64,000 nt of DNA from positions 34,703 through 98,702 of IMG/VR virus record IMGVR_UViG_3300035698_006802; one strand, written 5' to 3'. A program made the position numbers and the translations under genes. The notes beneath the pieces are model-generated. The model saw only the letters and a program-made list of their open reading frames with translations. It made no database searches and was not told where the DNA came from. This document shows, piece by piece, positions 34,499 to 43,835 of this stretch. The stretch comes from a virus. Position 1 is the first letter of the stretch, and the number at the start of each line of letters is the position of its first letter.

Positions 34499-36249
34499 TG
34501 GCACACATTAAAGACGGTCACCCCATCAAGCGGTTGGAGAATGGGGACGGCAAGACGAAGGCAAAGACCGGGCGTGCCTCACAGGGGCGTGTTGAGTGGA
34601 GCGGCGGTAAGGGTGAAACTTCAGGCAGACCCCCGAAGTTTGCCACCACCACATCCATGCGGACGAAGTTCGGCACTGCTACCGGGTCTGCAAACATCCT
34701 GGAAGGTTCGGGCGGCAACTTCTACAGCCCCGAGCTGTCCACGGACTTTCTTGAGCTTCCCCAGAGCCTACATGAGGCCTGGAACTACTACCGATTCTTC
34801 TACCGCACAGAGCCCTTTGTCGGACAGGCGGTGGATCTCCACACAGAGCTTCCCCTGTCGAAGGTGCGTATCTCAACACCCAAGGCACAGAATCGGGAAC
34901 TGGCACTAGCCTCCACACGGTTCTGCGAGAAGTGGTCGCAGAAAATCGGGCTCCTGCGCCGGCTGATGGCAATCCTGTTCGATGTGAACCTCCTGGGCGA
35001 GGCAAACATCTGGATTGAAGAAAACACCCCAGACATGCCAGAGGATATCCAGTTTGAGACTGTTCGTGAGCTGACCGAGGATGGGCAGGCCGTTGAACGG
35101 AAGGTCAGGCGGGAGGACGCGACCGAGCGCACAGTCAAGTGGCTGAAGAAGCACTACAAGGGGTGGACTGGCGTCAGGGTACTTCCCCCTGAGCAGGTTC
35201 GCATGAAGACCTTCAACTTCACGGATGAGAAGATCTTTGAGCTGATTCCTGACAGCAAGACGAAGGATGTCATTGCCAAGGCACAGCAGGGGGACAAGGA
35301 TTCCATTCGTGTCGTCAACTCGATGCCTCCTGAGGTGGTGGCTGCTGTGAAGGTCGGTCGGAACATTCCGCTGAACACTGACCCCGATGCGGGCAGCTTC
35401 ATTTACCACATGGCGAACAAGAAGTCGGACTATGAGCCTCGTGGACACAGCATCCTAGAGCGTTGCATCCGAATCCTCGTCTTCCGAGACAAGCTGAGGC
35501 AGGCCAACACCAGCATTGCCAGCCGCCACATGACCCCTATCCGCATCGTGTGGGGGGAGGACATGGACGTGGCAGACGTGGAGGCCCTTCGCGAGCAGGT
35601 CGATGTGGCGCTCCAAGACCCGGACTACTCCATCATCACGAACTTCGAGGTTCGTTGGGAGGAGATGGGTTCAGACCAGAGGCTTCTCGACCTGTCCTCG
35701 GAGTACGATCTCACTGACCGTCAGCTCTATGCAGGGCTCGGCGTGACTGAAGGGCTCCTGTCAGGGGAGACATCCTACGGCGGTGACAAGATCAACTTGG
35801 AGGTCATCAACACCCGCTACATGCTGCGTAGAGAGCTTCTGCAGGATTTCGTGGGTGAGTTCCTGTTCAAGCCCATGTGCGCGAGGATGGGTTTCATTGA
35901 GGAAGACGAAGATGGTGACGAGGTTGTCATCTACCCGAAGCTCTCGTTCACTCGTCTCGCTCTGCGGGACAACAACGACACCTTCGATGCGATGATGAAC
36001 TTGTACCAGAAGGGCAGCCTCGATGTGGATGTCATTCTGGAGTTGTTGAACATCGATCCTGTGACTACACGGGAGAAGTTGGAGCGCGATCTGTTCACGG
36101 TCAACGACTCCACGTTCAACGAGGTCATGAGAGGGATCTACGGTGATGCAGGTCGAAGCATCGTAGAAAACAGCGATGCCGCAGAGCGGATCGCCAAGGT
36201 CCTCGGTCTCAAGTTCGAGAAGAAGGATGAGGAGGGGGGCCGCTTCTGA
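34495..36249 (+). CDS. Portal protein
   Basis: A 584-residue protein by position and style: the terminase lies immediately upstream, and 'LSTDFLELPQSLHEAWNYYRFFYRTEPFVGQAVDLHTELPLSKVRI' is a typical portal opening. It has 'VRVLPPEQVRMKTFNF', 'GHSILERCIRILVFRDKLRQANTSIASRHMTPIRIVWG' and the 'LYAGLGVTEGLLSGETSYGGDKINLEVINTRYMLRRELLQDFVGEFLFKP' region that resembles portal stem and crown segments. It would form the packaging vertex. Two adjacent ATGs (34495, 34498) are possible. The last 41 bases are overlapped by a minus-strand gene. Confidence 0.8.
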   Translation: MMAHIKDGHPIKRLENGDGKTKAKTGRASQGRVEWSGGKGETSGRPPKFATTTSMRTKFGTATGSANILEGSGGNFYSPELSTDFLELPQSLHEAWNYYRFFYRTEPFVGQAVDLHTELPLSKVRISTPKAQNRELALASTRFCEKWSQKIGLLRRLMAILFDVNLLGEANIWIEENTPDMPEDIQFETVRELTEDGQAVERKVRREDATERTVKWLKKHYKGWTGVRVLPPEQVRMKTFNFTDEKIFELIPDSKTKDVIAKAQQGDKDSIRVVNSMPPEVVAAVKVGRNIPLNTDPDAGSFIYHMANKKSDYEPRGHSILERCIRILVFRDKLRQANTSIASRHMTPIRIVWGEDMDVADVEALREQVDVALQDPDYSIITNFEVRWEEMGSDQRLLDLSSEYDLTDRQLYAGLGVTEGLLSGETSYGGDKINLEVINTRYMLRRELLQDFVGEFLFKPMCARMGFIEEDEDGDEVVIYPKLSFTRLALRDNNDTFDAMMNLYQKGSLDVDVILELLNIDPVTTREKLERDLFTVNDSTFNEVMRGIYGDAGRSIVENSDAAERIAKVLGLKFEKKDEEGGRF

Positions 36250-36499
36250 TGAACATTTGACGCCCCAACAGGGCACGCATGAGTGAGTCGAGGGACTGCG
36301 ACCATCCACCCACTGTGTCGATCTGCCAGTCTCGTGATGCCGTGTTGTTGTAGCCGTTCCAGCTTACGAGTAGCTCCTGTGCCTCCTCTGGAGACATGGC
36401 GCGGATCTTCCTGCGAATCCGACGCTCAACTTCCTTGCGGACGTGGAGCCCGGGGCCGTGCTTTGCCGTGCAGCGTGCGAGCCATGCAGTGCCGGTCAT
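36209..36499 (-). CDS. Minus-strand hypothetical protein (96 aa) overlapping the portal end
   Basis: A basic 96-residue protein containing 'SPEEAQELLVSWNGYNNTASRDWQIDTVGGWSQSLDSLMRALLG'. Function unknown. ATG 36499 overlaps the stop of the 37047 gene (ATGA on the minus strand), so both are read from one message driven by promoter copy B. Its 3' end overlaps the last 41 bases of the portal gene on the opposite strand. Confidence 0.6.
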   Translation of the reverse strand: MTGTAWLARCTAKHGPGLHVRKEVERRIRRKIRAMSPEEAQELLVSWNGYNNTASRDWQIDTVGGWSQSLDSLMRALLGRQMFIRSGPPPHPSSRT

Positions 36500-37047
36500 C
36501 GTGTTTCCTTCAGGTTGCCCATTGCGTAGAGGGCAGCCATCACCCAACTGGTGGGGCTCATGTTGGCATCCGTTTGCCAACTGAACTTTTCTGCGTTCAC
36601 CAAGGTGCGGAAAGCCGCGGGGCTGTGCCCACTCTCCTGCTGAATGGCGCGGTACAGGGTTCGGCTCTGCTGGGGGGAGAGCTTGAACGTGATGCTCCAC
36701 CAACCCTTTTCGGTGTCGCCAGCACTCGCGCCTTGGAAGCCAAATTCAGCAGCAAGCTTCTGAAGTTCGGGCATCAGGTTCGGGGGCAGATCCGAGCAGC
36801 CATCGCAGTCACCGTGCCCGGAAGGGGCCCGGCCGGTCTTGGCTTCGATTTGGAGTCCGCAGCAATTCAGGGAGCAACCCCGATACTGGGAGATGTCACT
36901 GTGGGAGGTCATGACAGCATCCACTGCCTTGATCATTTCAGCTTCGGGTTTCATGCCCAGTAGTTCTGCGGCAGCTTGTCCGTTGACCTGCATTCTGTAA
37001 ACCGGGCGGTAGCTTTCGGCGTCGGGGCGGGCGGTAACGAGTGTCAT
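36496..37047 (-). CDS. Minus-strand cysteine-containing protein
   Basis: A 183-residue protein with a cysteine cluster in the middle (RGCSLNCCGL, HGDCDGCSDLPP) that could bind a metal, followed by a WWSITFKLSPQQSRTLYRAIQ stretch. Not recognised. ATG 37047 has GGAG upstream and lies just downstream of promoter copy B (37062-37097). A probable early gene. Confidence 0.6.
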   Translation of the reverse strand: MTLVTARPDAESYRPVYRMQVNGQAAAELLGMKPEAEMIKAVDAVMTSHSDISQYRGCSLNCCGLQIEAKTGRAPSGHGDCDGCSDLPPNLMPELQKLAAEFGFQGASAGDTEKGWWSITFKLSPQQSRTLYRAIQQESGHSPAAFRTLVNAEKFSWQTDANMSPTSWVMAALYAMGNLKETR

Positions 37048-37061
37048 TGGGTGTCTCCCTC

Positions 37062-37097
37062 TCACCCCTACTACGCAGATGTCTGGGGTTTGAAACC
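37062..37097 (-). promoter_or_regulatory. Minus-strand ECF-like promoter, copy B
   Basis: Read on the minus strand: GGTTTCAA, 13 nt, GCGTAGTAGGGGTGA, then GGGAG ribosome site and ATG at 37047. Same block spacing as other copies. Confidence 0.75.
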
Positions 37098-37104
37098 AAG
37101 AATA

Positions 37105-37500
37105 TCAGGATTCGGCGGCATCCTTGCGGGCTTCGGTTAATTCGGCGGCAGTGAGCTTTTTCATGTGCTTCTTGAATTCTGCTGCCTGCGTGGGAAGTGC
37201 GAAGCTCTCGGGCTTCAGCCCGCCATGAACGACTGTCACAGTCATCGTCCCAGGGCCATCAACCCGATCAGACCAACTCGGGCACCACTTGAGGTTCACG
37301 CCTGCACAGTCTTCAATCCAAGGGACAGTGTTAGCCAGTGCATCGACGCTTTTTGCGGTGGCTACGGCTTCGACTGTCCAGAAGTTCTCCTCGTAGCCGT
37401 AGTCATCATCTTCTGTACGAGAATCAACGCTGTCTAGCCACAGATTGTAGGAGCGGCCAACCATCTTCTTCATGGTTGCGAGGGCGTTTCGTGGGGCCAT
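37105..37500 (-). CDS. Minus-strand hypothetical protein
   Basis: A 131-residue protein, no motif recognised, single Trp-rich segment (NLWLDSVDSRTEDDD...NFWTVEAVATAKS). Preceded by promoter copy C at 37514-37549. Confidence 0.6.
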   Translation of the reverse strand: MAPRNALATMKKMVGRSYNLWLDSVDSRTEDDDYGYEENFWTVEAVATAKSVDALANTVPWIEDCAGVNLKWCPSWSDRVDGPGTMTVTVVHGGLKPESFALPTQAAEFKKHMKKLTAAELTEARKDAAES

Positions 37501-37513
37501 TGGGTGTCTCCCT

Positions 37514-37549
37514 TCACCCCTACTACGCAGGATCGAGAGGGTTGAAACC
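37514..37549 (-). promoter_or_regulatory. Minus-strand ECF-like promoter, copy C
   Basis: GGTTTCAA, 13 nt, GCGTAGTAGGGGTGA on the minus strand, with GGGAG and ATG (37500) about 14-30 nt downstream. The upstream gene's stop codon overlaps its first bases, so the promoter lies inside the 3' end of that gene. Confidence 0.75.
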
Positions 37550-37866
37550 TACTTTCGCATCTTGGGCTCGATTCTCTCATCGAGGAGCCACTGAGCCAGG
37601 GCGAGGACGTGTTTGCATGGCCCCATCTTTCGGGCTCTGCGAGTGCAGTCCTGACAGGAGCAGTGGAATCCCCGCTTGGGGGAGACTGTGATGCGGGTGT
37701 GGTAGAGACGCCGGCTGCTGCTGCGGAGATGGGCTTCCACCTGGTTCTCAAGCTTGAGGGATTCGGGGTCAAGGATCTCCATGTTGCCCGAGCGGTTCAA
37801 GCGACCCTTCTCCGCTGCCTGGAACAGGGTGAAGATAGCATCGTCCCACATAGCAATGTCAGCCAT
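37549..37866 (-). CDS. SWIM-type zinc-binding protein
   Basis: A 105-residue protein whose C-terminal half has the SWIM zinc pattern C-x-C-x(n)-C-x-H: FHCSCQDCTRRARKMGPCKHVLAL, in line with the CxCx...CxH arrangement of SWIM domains, which bind DNA or protein. Preceded by promoter copy D (37880-37915). A candidate early host-interaction factor; no direct evidence. Confidence 0.65.
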   Translation of the reverse strand: MADIAMWDDAIFTLFQAAEKGRLNRSGNMEILDPESLKLENQVEAHLRSSSRRLYHTRITVSPKRGFHCSCQDCTRRARKMGPCKHVLALAQWLLDERIEPKMRK

Positions 37867-37879
37867 TGAGGTGTCCCCT

Positions 37880-37915
37880 TCACCCCTACTACGCGGAATC
37901 CCCCAGATTGAAATC
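37880..37915 (-). promoter_or_regulatory. Minus-strand ECF-like promoter, copy D
   Basis: GATTTCAA, 13 nt, GCGTAGTAGGGGTGA on the minus strand. One base differs in the upstream block. The ribosome site and ATG (37866) follow. Its complement TTGAAA could also serve as a -35 for the plus-strand gene at 37934. Confidence 0.75.
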
Positions 37916-37933
37916 TAGAGCGATATCTTTCCT

Positions 37934-40900
37934 ATGAAAGCAGGGGGTTGGAGGCATCCATTGAAGCAAGCTGCCGACACTGCTCAGATGGGGAAGCTGG
38001 AGGAAGCCATCGAGGCTTTCCGGGGTCCCTTGGCTCGGGCTGAAAACGATATGTTCGGGTGGGGCCGCAAGGTGTCTCCTGCGGACTACCCCTCCATCCT
38101 TCAGGACATCCAGACATCGGGCAAGCGCCTGGACGGGCTTCTCGACATCCAGTTTGAGAACCCAGATCAGGCACTGGGGCTCAAGAAGTACCTGCGGCGT
38201 GTGAAGAACCTCCGCAAGATCATTCAGAAGCTCCTGGCAGCTCGGGATTGGGAGAGTTTGGAGGAGGCCATTGCAGGTATCCGGACCAAATCCAAAGACC
38301 TGCGGGAAAAGCTCTGGGATTACACCGGTGATGTGAAGGCAATCCTTCGCACCTTCGATACAGAATTGGAGGGGACTCTGAACGCAGGAGGGTTCCGTGT
38401 CGTCATGTACCGCATGGGTCTGGCTGACTGGGATTCCGATACGGTCACCCGATTGCAGTGGATTTTGGAGGAGACACACAAACTCCTCGTGAAGCGTGGT
38501 GTGGGGTCGGTGGGGAAGGGGACGGTGTTTGCTTTTCCCACCGCAAAGGTGCCGGGGTCAACAGGGACACTGGCATGGTACAGGCGGTCGGATGACGCCC
38601 TGACCATTGCAGCGGGCTCCAACTACTTCATGAACAAGAATCCCAAGGATATCCTTCGCACCCTCGTGCATGAGTTGGGGCACCGGGCGTACTACAAGCT
38701 GCTGACATCGAAGGGTCGTGCAGCCTGGGGTGAGTTCTTTGAGATGTCCAAGGGCGTCCCGGATGTGGGCGGCATGGTTACTCGGTGGGAGCAGTTTGCA
38801 CAGAACTCGGACCCAAAACGGGAGAGGAGGGATCGGCATTTTCCGTACTACCTGCGGGATCTCCGTAAGCGGGACCCCCTTGAGGCATCCTGGCTGAGCA
38901 TTGTGGTTGACTCTCTAGACCTCGACGGCAAGGAGAAGCTGGATAGGCGCCATGGCCTCCCCACGAGTGCGTCTGTTGCGGCTCTGGACGAGTTGGTGAA
39001 GCGGAAGGGTGAGGTCAAGGTGTTCATGCACCCTGTGACTGTCTACTCTGCTACAAGTGAGAAGGAGCTGTTCGCGGAGGTGTTCTCCCACTACATCGTG
39101 AACGGCCCTCGAACGATTGCCCCCATTGTCCGAGACCAGTTCCGAAGGGCCCTCCCGAGCATGAAGGCGGGGGCAGCCAGCAGTGCGCGCGTGGCTGCCC
39201 AGGTGGGCACTGACACCGCAGAGATCTACGCCATTGCTCCGGAGATGTTGTACGACATCATCAATGACGAGAAGTGGGTGAGCTGGGCAGACGCCATGTG
39301 GGCAGATGGCCCTCCACAGGGTGTGATCGATGGTGCTGTGAAGCCCTGGGATTCCATGGAGCAGATTATTCGCCAGCATGGGGGCGCAGTCTTCCAGACA
39401 GGCGGGGATGGCTTCTTCGGGGTTGAGGTTCCTGAAGCACTTCGGGAATATGGGTTTGAGCCCCCGTATGGCACCGACGCATTTGGGGAAGACCCCGGGA
39501 TGTCAGAGAGGCTGGCTGCCAAACATTTGAGGGCACACAGCTTCCCCGAGTACCGGGGTAAGTCAAAGCAGTGGCTCCAGAAAGAGTGGGACCGTCTCGA
39601 AGAGGAGATCCACGGCGTCGGGTATGGCCCGAAACCGACCAACTGGGTTCCCCGATCCGTGTCGAATCCTGAGCTGTTGGAGCGCCGGAACGCCATCAAG
39701 ACCGAGCGCGGTCAGCAACTCTGGCAGCGCACATTCGCTGATGCACATCGGGTCACACGCATCCCTCAGCGCAAGCACCGTGGCTTGGTTGAAAGGGCAT
39801 TGCAACAGGGTGAGAAGGTACCCAAGGCAGTCCTCGATGACTATCCAGGGCTGAGGAGAGCAAGCACTTCAGGGCGTGTTGCATCCCGATGGCTGGAAGC
39901 CAAGAAAATCCCCCTGAATGAGGCCACTGTTATTCAATTCCGAAAGGACTTCCTGATGCTGATGAAGAACATCAGCAAGCTCAACGTAAACCCGCAGAAC
40001 CTTGAGGTTTGGCGGAAGGCTGTTCGGACATGGGCAGAGCGGTTCGAGCTGTTTGGGGGGCAGATTCGGGAAGACCTGGAAGGCAGGATCCGGCAGAACA
40101 AGAACAAGCCAGAATGGGATCAGGCCATCAACATAGAGTGGGCACAACACTACCTCGACAAGATGGATCCCTTCTGGGGACTTCAGTGGGAACTACGGGG
40201 GCCCCCCTACCTGAATTACAAGGAACCCGAACCCGTGAAGGACATACGGGACCGCCTCCTTGACTCCCCACAGTACAAAGGAATGGATCGGGGTGAGGCA
40301 GAGACCAAGGTTGACTCCTATCTCGAAGGGGCAGTCTACAGGGGGGTCATCAAGACACCAGAGACTGTGATGGCAGAGGCCTGGAGTGATTGGGAAGATA
40401 CCGCTCGGAAATGGGCAGCTCGCACGAAGGGTAAGGCCCGTGCCGCTTGGAAGTACCTCAAGGATCTCGTGGAATGGACTGAGCGGGGCGGGCTGTACGG
40501 TGGTGGGAGTGAGAACATCGCTCTCACAGACGCTGAAGTCGAGAACATCACTATCGAAGGGTTCCGGGTTCAATTCATCGGGTTCTCTGATGCGGGTGAA
40601 TTTACGCAGAGCTACCTTGGGACCTTCAAGGCAGGTCTTGGTCTGTACCGGAAGCACGCGGGCAAAGTGCTCCCTTGGTTGATCCAACACCAGCTCCCCC
40701 TGGTAGTTGAGTGGGCAGGGCGTTCCGGGTCTGGGGATGCAGCAGCAACCTACGAACGCAACCACATTGTCCTTCGGTACTTTGGTGCAACCTCCAAGCC
40801 CAGAAGGATGGCACACACCATTGCTCACGAGATGGGGCACCATGTTTGGAGGACGCTGCTGTCCCGTGACCAGCAAAAGCTGTGGGAGACCTTCATCTCT

Positions 40901-42010
40901 GGGGACTACAAGGACCTGGATTTGAGGGACGTGGTTTCCCGGATGAAGCCGGGGGAGGATGTGTTCAAGTTTGGTCGTCGGATAGAGCGAGAGGATCCGA
41001 TTCTCTTCCTTCAGGTGAGAAGCCTGCATGACAACCCCGCCTATAAGGGGTTCGGGCTCTATGACGTGTTCGGTGTGAAAGAGCATTTGGACGCGGGAAA
41101 GACTCCGAATGTCCGAGTGCCTTCAAGCCCCATTACGGGGTACGCTGCCAAGAATCCGGAAGAGGCCTTCTGTGAAGCCCTGGGCAAGCTCGTAGCCTGG
41201 GGTGCTCGGACGGTCCCGGACTCTGTGGTTTGGTTCATGCGCCGGATGCTCCCGAATTTGAAGTTGGGGTCCCGGGTCGCATCCCAGTACATCATGGTGA
41301 AGCGGGTCAGCACTCTCCATCAGGCTCGTGCCGTCAAGGCACGCATGAAGCAGGCAGGCTGGTGGCAGATCAACCCCGAGTCAGGCAGTGGTGGGATCTC
41401 ACGGGAGATCGAGAAGAAGGACATCCCAGAAGAAGACCGCAGGTACAATGGCGATGCACCAGCTGACATGGCGGGCGAGTTCATGGACAAGCTCGATCTG
41501 GTGTACCGCAGGGCATGGGGTCGTCCTGCGTCTGCATCCGAGCTAGACTCGGTGCTCCGGTTCGTGGGTCTCCCGAAGGAAGACCGCCCCCTCAACGGGT
41601 GGGTGGATGTGGTGGCAGAGGCAACAGGGATGTCCTGTCTGGCAATCGCCAACCTCCCCGAAGTTGAGCTAGAGAAGCTTCAAAGACACTGGCGGAACTA
41701 CCGCAACAGTGGCCTGCGGGCGGGTCTGATCAAATGCCCGGTTAGCATCAGTGCGGGCAACCCCTTCCCAGCCCCCGGGGATGAAGCTCTACAGGAATTT
41801 CTGGACGAGGCAACGCTCATCGTTAGGCACACTCTGACCGATGGCCTTCGCATGTACGGGATCGACCCTGATAAGGGTGGGTCCGCAGAGATTGCGGTGG
41901 GCATCGGAAGGCCCCACGAGATGTCTCTGGATGCTGTGAAGGGACCTCCCCTCCCTGACCACTTCCTGGATTCAATTGCCCCGGTACTGGATGAAGCGGT
42001 GAAGAAATGA
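37934..42010 (+). CDS. Large multi-domain virion protein with two HExxH metallopeptidase-like domains
   Basis: A 1358-residue protein. Two separate domains share a zinc-site pattern: VHELGH (His246, Glu247, His250) with a distal E-x-F-x-E (Glu378, Glu382), and AHEMGH (His965, Glu966, His969) with E1077/E1081. They look like duplicated gluzincin-type peptidases, though the fold is not proven. Between and after them lie unknown domains, some joined by the motifs RVAAQ (nt 39188), RVASRWL (39875) and RVASQYI (41273). ATG 37934 lacks a good ribosome site; a TTG at 37961 has GGAGG six bases upstream and may be the real start. A packaged or injected protein is possible. Confidence 0.6.
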   Translation: MKAGGWRHPLKQAADTAQMGKLEEAIEAFRGPLARAENDMFGWGRKVSPADYPSILQDIQTSGKRLDGLLDIQFENPDQALGLKKYLRRVKNLRKIIQKLLAARDWESLEEAIAGIRTKSKDLREKLWDYTGDVKAILRTFDTELEGTLNAGGFRVVMYRMGLADWDSDTVTRLQWILEETHKLLVKRGVGSVGKGTVFAFPTAKVPGSTGTLAWYRRSDDALTIAAGSNYFMNKNPKDILRTLVHELGHRAYYKLLTSKGRAAWGEFFEMSKGVPDVGGMVTRWEQFAQNSDPKRERRDRHFPYYLRDLRKRDPLEASWLSIVVDSLDLDGKEKLDRRHGLPTSASVAALDELVKRKGEVKVFMHPVTVYSATSEKELFAEVFSHYIVNGPRTIAPIVRDQFRRALPSMKAGAASSARVAAQVGTDTAEIYAIAPEMLYDIINDEKWVSWADAMWADGPPQGVIDGAVKPWDSMEQIIRQHGGAVFQTGGDGFFGVEVPEALREYGFEPPYGTDAFGEDPGMSERLAAKHLRAHSFPEYRGKSKQWLQKEWDRLEEEIHGVGYGPKPTNWVPRSVSNPELLERRNAIKTERGQQLWQRTFADAHRVTRIPQRKHRGLVERALQQGEKVPKAVLDDYPGLRRASTSGRVASRWLEAKKIPLNEATVIQFRKDFLMLMKNISKLNVNPQNLEVWRKAVRTWAERFELFGGQIREDLEGRIRQNKNKPEWDQAINIEWAQHYLDKMDPFWGLQWELRGPPYLNYKEPEPVKDIRDRLLDSPQYKGMDRGEAETKVDSYLEGAVYRGVIKTPETVMAEAWSDWEDTARKWAARTKGKARAAWKYLKDLVEWTERGGLYGGGSENIALTDAEVENITIEGFRVQFIGFSDAGEFTQSYLGTFKAGLGLYRKHAGKVLPWLIQHQLPLVVEWAGRSGSGDAAATYERNHIVLRYFGATSKPRRMAHTIAHEMGHHVWRTLLSRDQQKLWETFISGDYKDLDLRDVVSRMKPGEDVFKFGRRIEREDPILFLQVRSLHDNPAYKGFGLYDVFGVKEHLDAGKTPNVRVPSSPITGYAAKNPEEAFCEALGKLVAWGARTVPDSVVWFMRRMLPNLKLGSRVASQYIMVKRVSTLHQARAVKARMKQAGWWQINPESGSGGISREIEKKDIPEEDRRYNGDAPADMAGEFMDKLDLVYRRAWGRPASASELDSVLRFVGLPKEDRPLNGWVDVVAEATGMSCLAIANLPEVELEKLQRHWRNYRNSGLRAGLIKCPVSISAGNPFPAPGDEALQEFLDEATLIVRHTLTDGLRMYGIDPDKGGSAEIAVGIGRPHEMSLDAVKGPPLPDHFLDSIAPVLDEAVKK

Positions 42011-42783
42011 CGAACCCAGCAGATAAACTCGCAGCAAAGTGGCTACTGCAAGGCAACTCCGCACATGGGCGCTCCATCGCCTTGATGAAGTTTCTGTCGG
42101 GTGTTGCCCGTGGTCTCGGAGTTGCCAAGCACGTCTATGTCGTGGGTGGTGCGGTACGGAACTTCGTCCTGGACAAGCCCATCAAAGACATCGATGTCGT
42201 CATCGACTCCGTGGCCCTGGGAGGTCGAAAGGACTCCGACTGGTTCGCCAAGCAGGTGGTTCGGGGCATCCCCACAGCAGCAAACCTGACCACGAACCAG
42301 TACGGCGTTGCTATCATCACGATCAAGGGCCCCTGGGATCTCGAAGGCAACGACATGAAGGGTGAGGTGATCGAGATCGCCAACGCCCGTACAGAATCCT
42401 ATGGGGGAGCAGCAGGAAAGGGCTACAAGCCGTCTGAAGTGGTTCCCGCAACCATTGAACAGGACACCGTTCGTAGAGAATTTACGTTCAACACACTGCT
42501 CTGGCGGCTCCTAGACCTCACCAACGGTCCCGAGAAGGCGGAGATCATTGACCTGACAGGGTGCGGGCTCCGTGACCTCCAGAACATGGAGATGCACTGC
42601 CCCAGGGACCCGAACATCGTGTTCTCGGATGACCCTGTGCGTATGCTCAGGGCAATTCGTTTTTGTGTGGAGTATGGTTTTAACATCCCCCCGGATGTTG
42701 AGGGTGCCATCAGGAGAAATGCCCACAAGCTTAAAAATGTCCCTTGGGAATCGGTTGCTGCACAACTTATGCGGGTGTTGTGA
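42007..42783 (+). CDS. tRNA-nucleotidyltransferase-like protein, N-terminal part
   Basis: A 258-residue protein of the class II poly(A) polymerase/CCA-adding family. It carries the catalytic head: VVGGAVRNFVLDKPIKDIDVVIDS (the G-G and D-x-D metal site), 'FTFNTLLWRLLDL', 'IIDLTGCGLRDLQ', 'DDPVRMLRAIRFCVEYGFN' and 'PWESVAAQLMRVL'. The enzyme is cut off where the body domain continues; the rest appears at 43832 after an inserted endonuclease gene. It starts with KLAAKWL, the recurrent motif of this window. Overlaps the previous stop (ATGA) and is one base into the next start. Confidence 0.65.
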   Translation: MTNPADKLAAKWLLQGNSAHGRSIALMKFLSGVARGLGVAKHVYVVGGAVRNFVLDKPIKDIDVVIDSVALGGRKDSDWFAKQVVRGIPTAANLTTNQYGVAIITIKGPWDLEGNDMKGEVIEIANARTESYGGAAGKGYKPSEVVPATIEQDTVRREFTFNTLLWRLLDLTNGPEKAEIIDLTGCGLRDLQNMEMHCPRDPNIVFSDDPVRMLRAIRFCVEYGFNIPPDVEGAIRRNAHKLKNVPWESVAAQLMRVL

Positions 42784-43835
42784 TGGGGCATCAGCGTTGG
42801 ACACCAGAAGAGGATGAAATCTTGAATTCTGGTTGGTGCCGAGACGAGGGTGCACTTGTTTGTGAGGATATAGCTCTTCAGCTTAATCGGAGTGTTGGTT
42901 CTGTTGTGGGGCGTAAGAACACATTGCGTTTGAGGAGGTCCCCCGCATATGTGCACAGCATTCGTTCTGCACAGTGCAAAGGTTGGGGCAACCCAAATGC
43001 TTCCTGGACTCTAGAGGAAGCATTGCTGTTGAAGCAGTTATGGGAGGTGGAGGGGTTATCTAAATATGAAGTGGCAGAGAGGATGCCAGAACACACCCCG
43101 GTGGCTATCGGTGTCAAGGCTAAAAGGCTTGGGTTGACACACACGCATGAACAGTTCCTTGAGGTGTGTCGTCGGGCATCCTTGGGGGGGAAGAATGGTA
43201 TGCGCGGGAAGGGTTACCTTATCCAGGGAATTCCGAAGTCCGAAGACACCAAAAAGAAGTTGAGAGAGTCTGCGTTGCAAGGGTACAAAGATGGTGTGCG
43301 GAAAAAACTCCTTGGTCCTTTGAACCCTGTTTATGGGAAGCCCGCTTCAAATAGGGGAGTGCCAATGTCTCAATCGGGTAAAGAGGTGTTGAGCCAGAAG
43401 GCAAAGGAGAGGTGGAGAAACCTTTCTCCTAAAAAGAAACAAGAGAAAATTCAACAGCTTCGGAGTGGGTGGGCAGATTGGGGTCGTGGGTGCCCTTCTG
43501 GCATTGAGGTCATGGTTGAGGGATGGCTCAACAAGATGAAGTTGGGCTACTCCTCACAGGTTCAAATCGGATTTTACATTGTGGACTTCCTAATTGGCAG
43601 TGTTGTGGTTGAGTGTCATGGGGACTACTGGCATGCTAACCCCGCTGTCTACAGCTCGTTAGACACAACTCAAAAAGCTAACCGACGCAGAGACAACAGT
43701 AAGAGAACTTATCTGCGAAATAGGAATTACATACTGGTGGAGTTGTGGGGTTCCGATATTCGTGGTGAGCCTAAGATATGCCAGGATCGGATCCTAGAGG
43801 CGTGCTTAGAAGACTCTGTGGGGGGTGTGTTGTGA
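42783..43835 (+). CDS. EDxHD-type homing endonuclease inserted in a host gene
   Basis: A 350-residue endonuclease. The N-terminus has SANT/Myb-like repeats (WTPEEDEIL, SWTLEEALLL), then NUMOD-like segments, and a Vsr-like catalytic domain: Glu242, Asp268 (IVDFLIG), then VVECHGDYWH with Glu277, His279, Asp281. Base composition is clearly lower in G+C than the neighbours. It starts one base into the stop of the nucleotidyltransferase half (TGATG) and ends in a GTGA overlap with the downstream half, leaving no room for an intron. This fits a free-standing homing gene that has split its host gene. Confidence 0.75.
   Translation: MGHQRWTPEEDEILNSGWCRDEGALVCEDIALQLNRSVGSVVGRKNTLRLRRSPAYVHSIRSAQCKGWGNPNASWTLEEALLLKQLWEVEGLSKYEVAERMPEHTPVAIGVKAKRLGLTHTHEQFLEVCRRASLGGKNGMRGKGYLIQGIPKSEDTKKKLRESALQGYKDGVRKKLLGPLNPVYGKPASNRGVPMSQSGKEVLSQKAKERWRNLSPKKKQEKIQQLRSGWADWGRGCPSGIEVMVEGWLNKMKLGYSSQVQIGFYIVDFLIGSVVVECHGDYWHANPAVYSSLDTTQKANRRRDNSKRTYLRNRNYILVELWGSDIRGEPKICQDRILEACLEDSVGGVL

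Noticed and set aside
42783-43835. Group I intron or intein in the nucleotidyltransferase gene
   Set aside because: The endonuclease frame fills the entire gap with 1-4 base overlaps, so no room is left for a ribozyme core, and there are no intein splice motifs at the joints.
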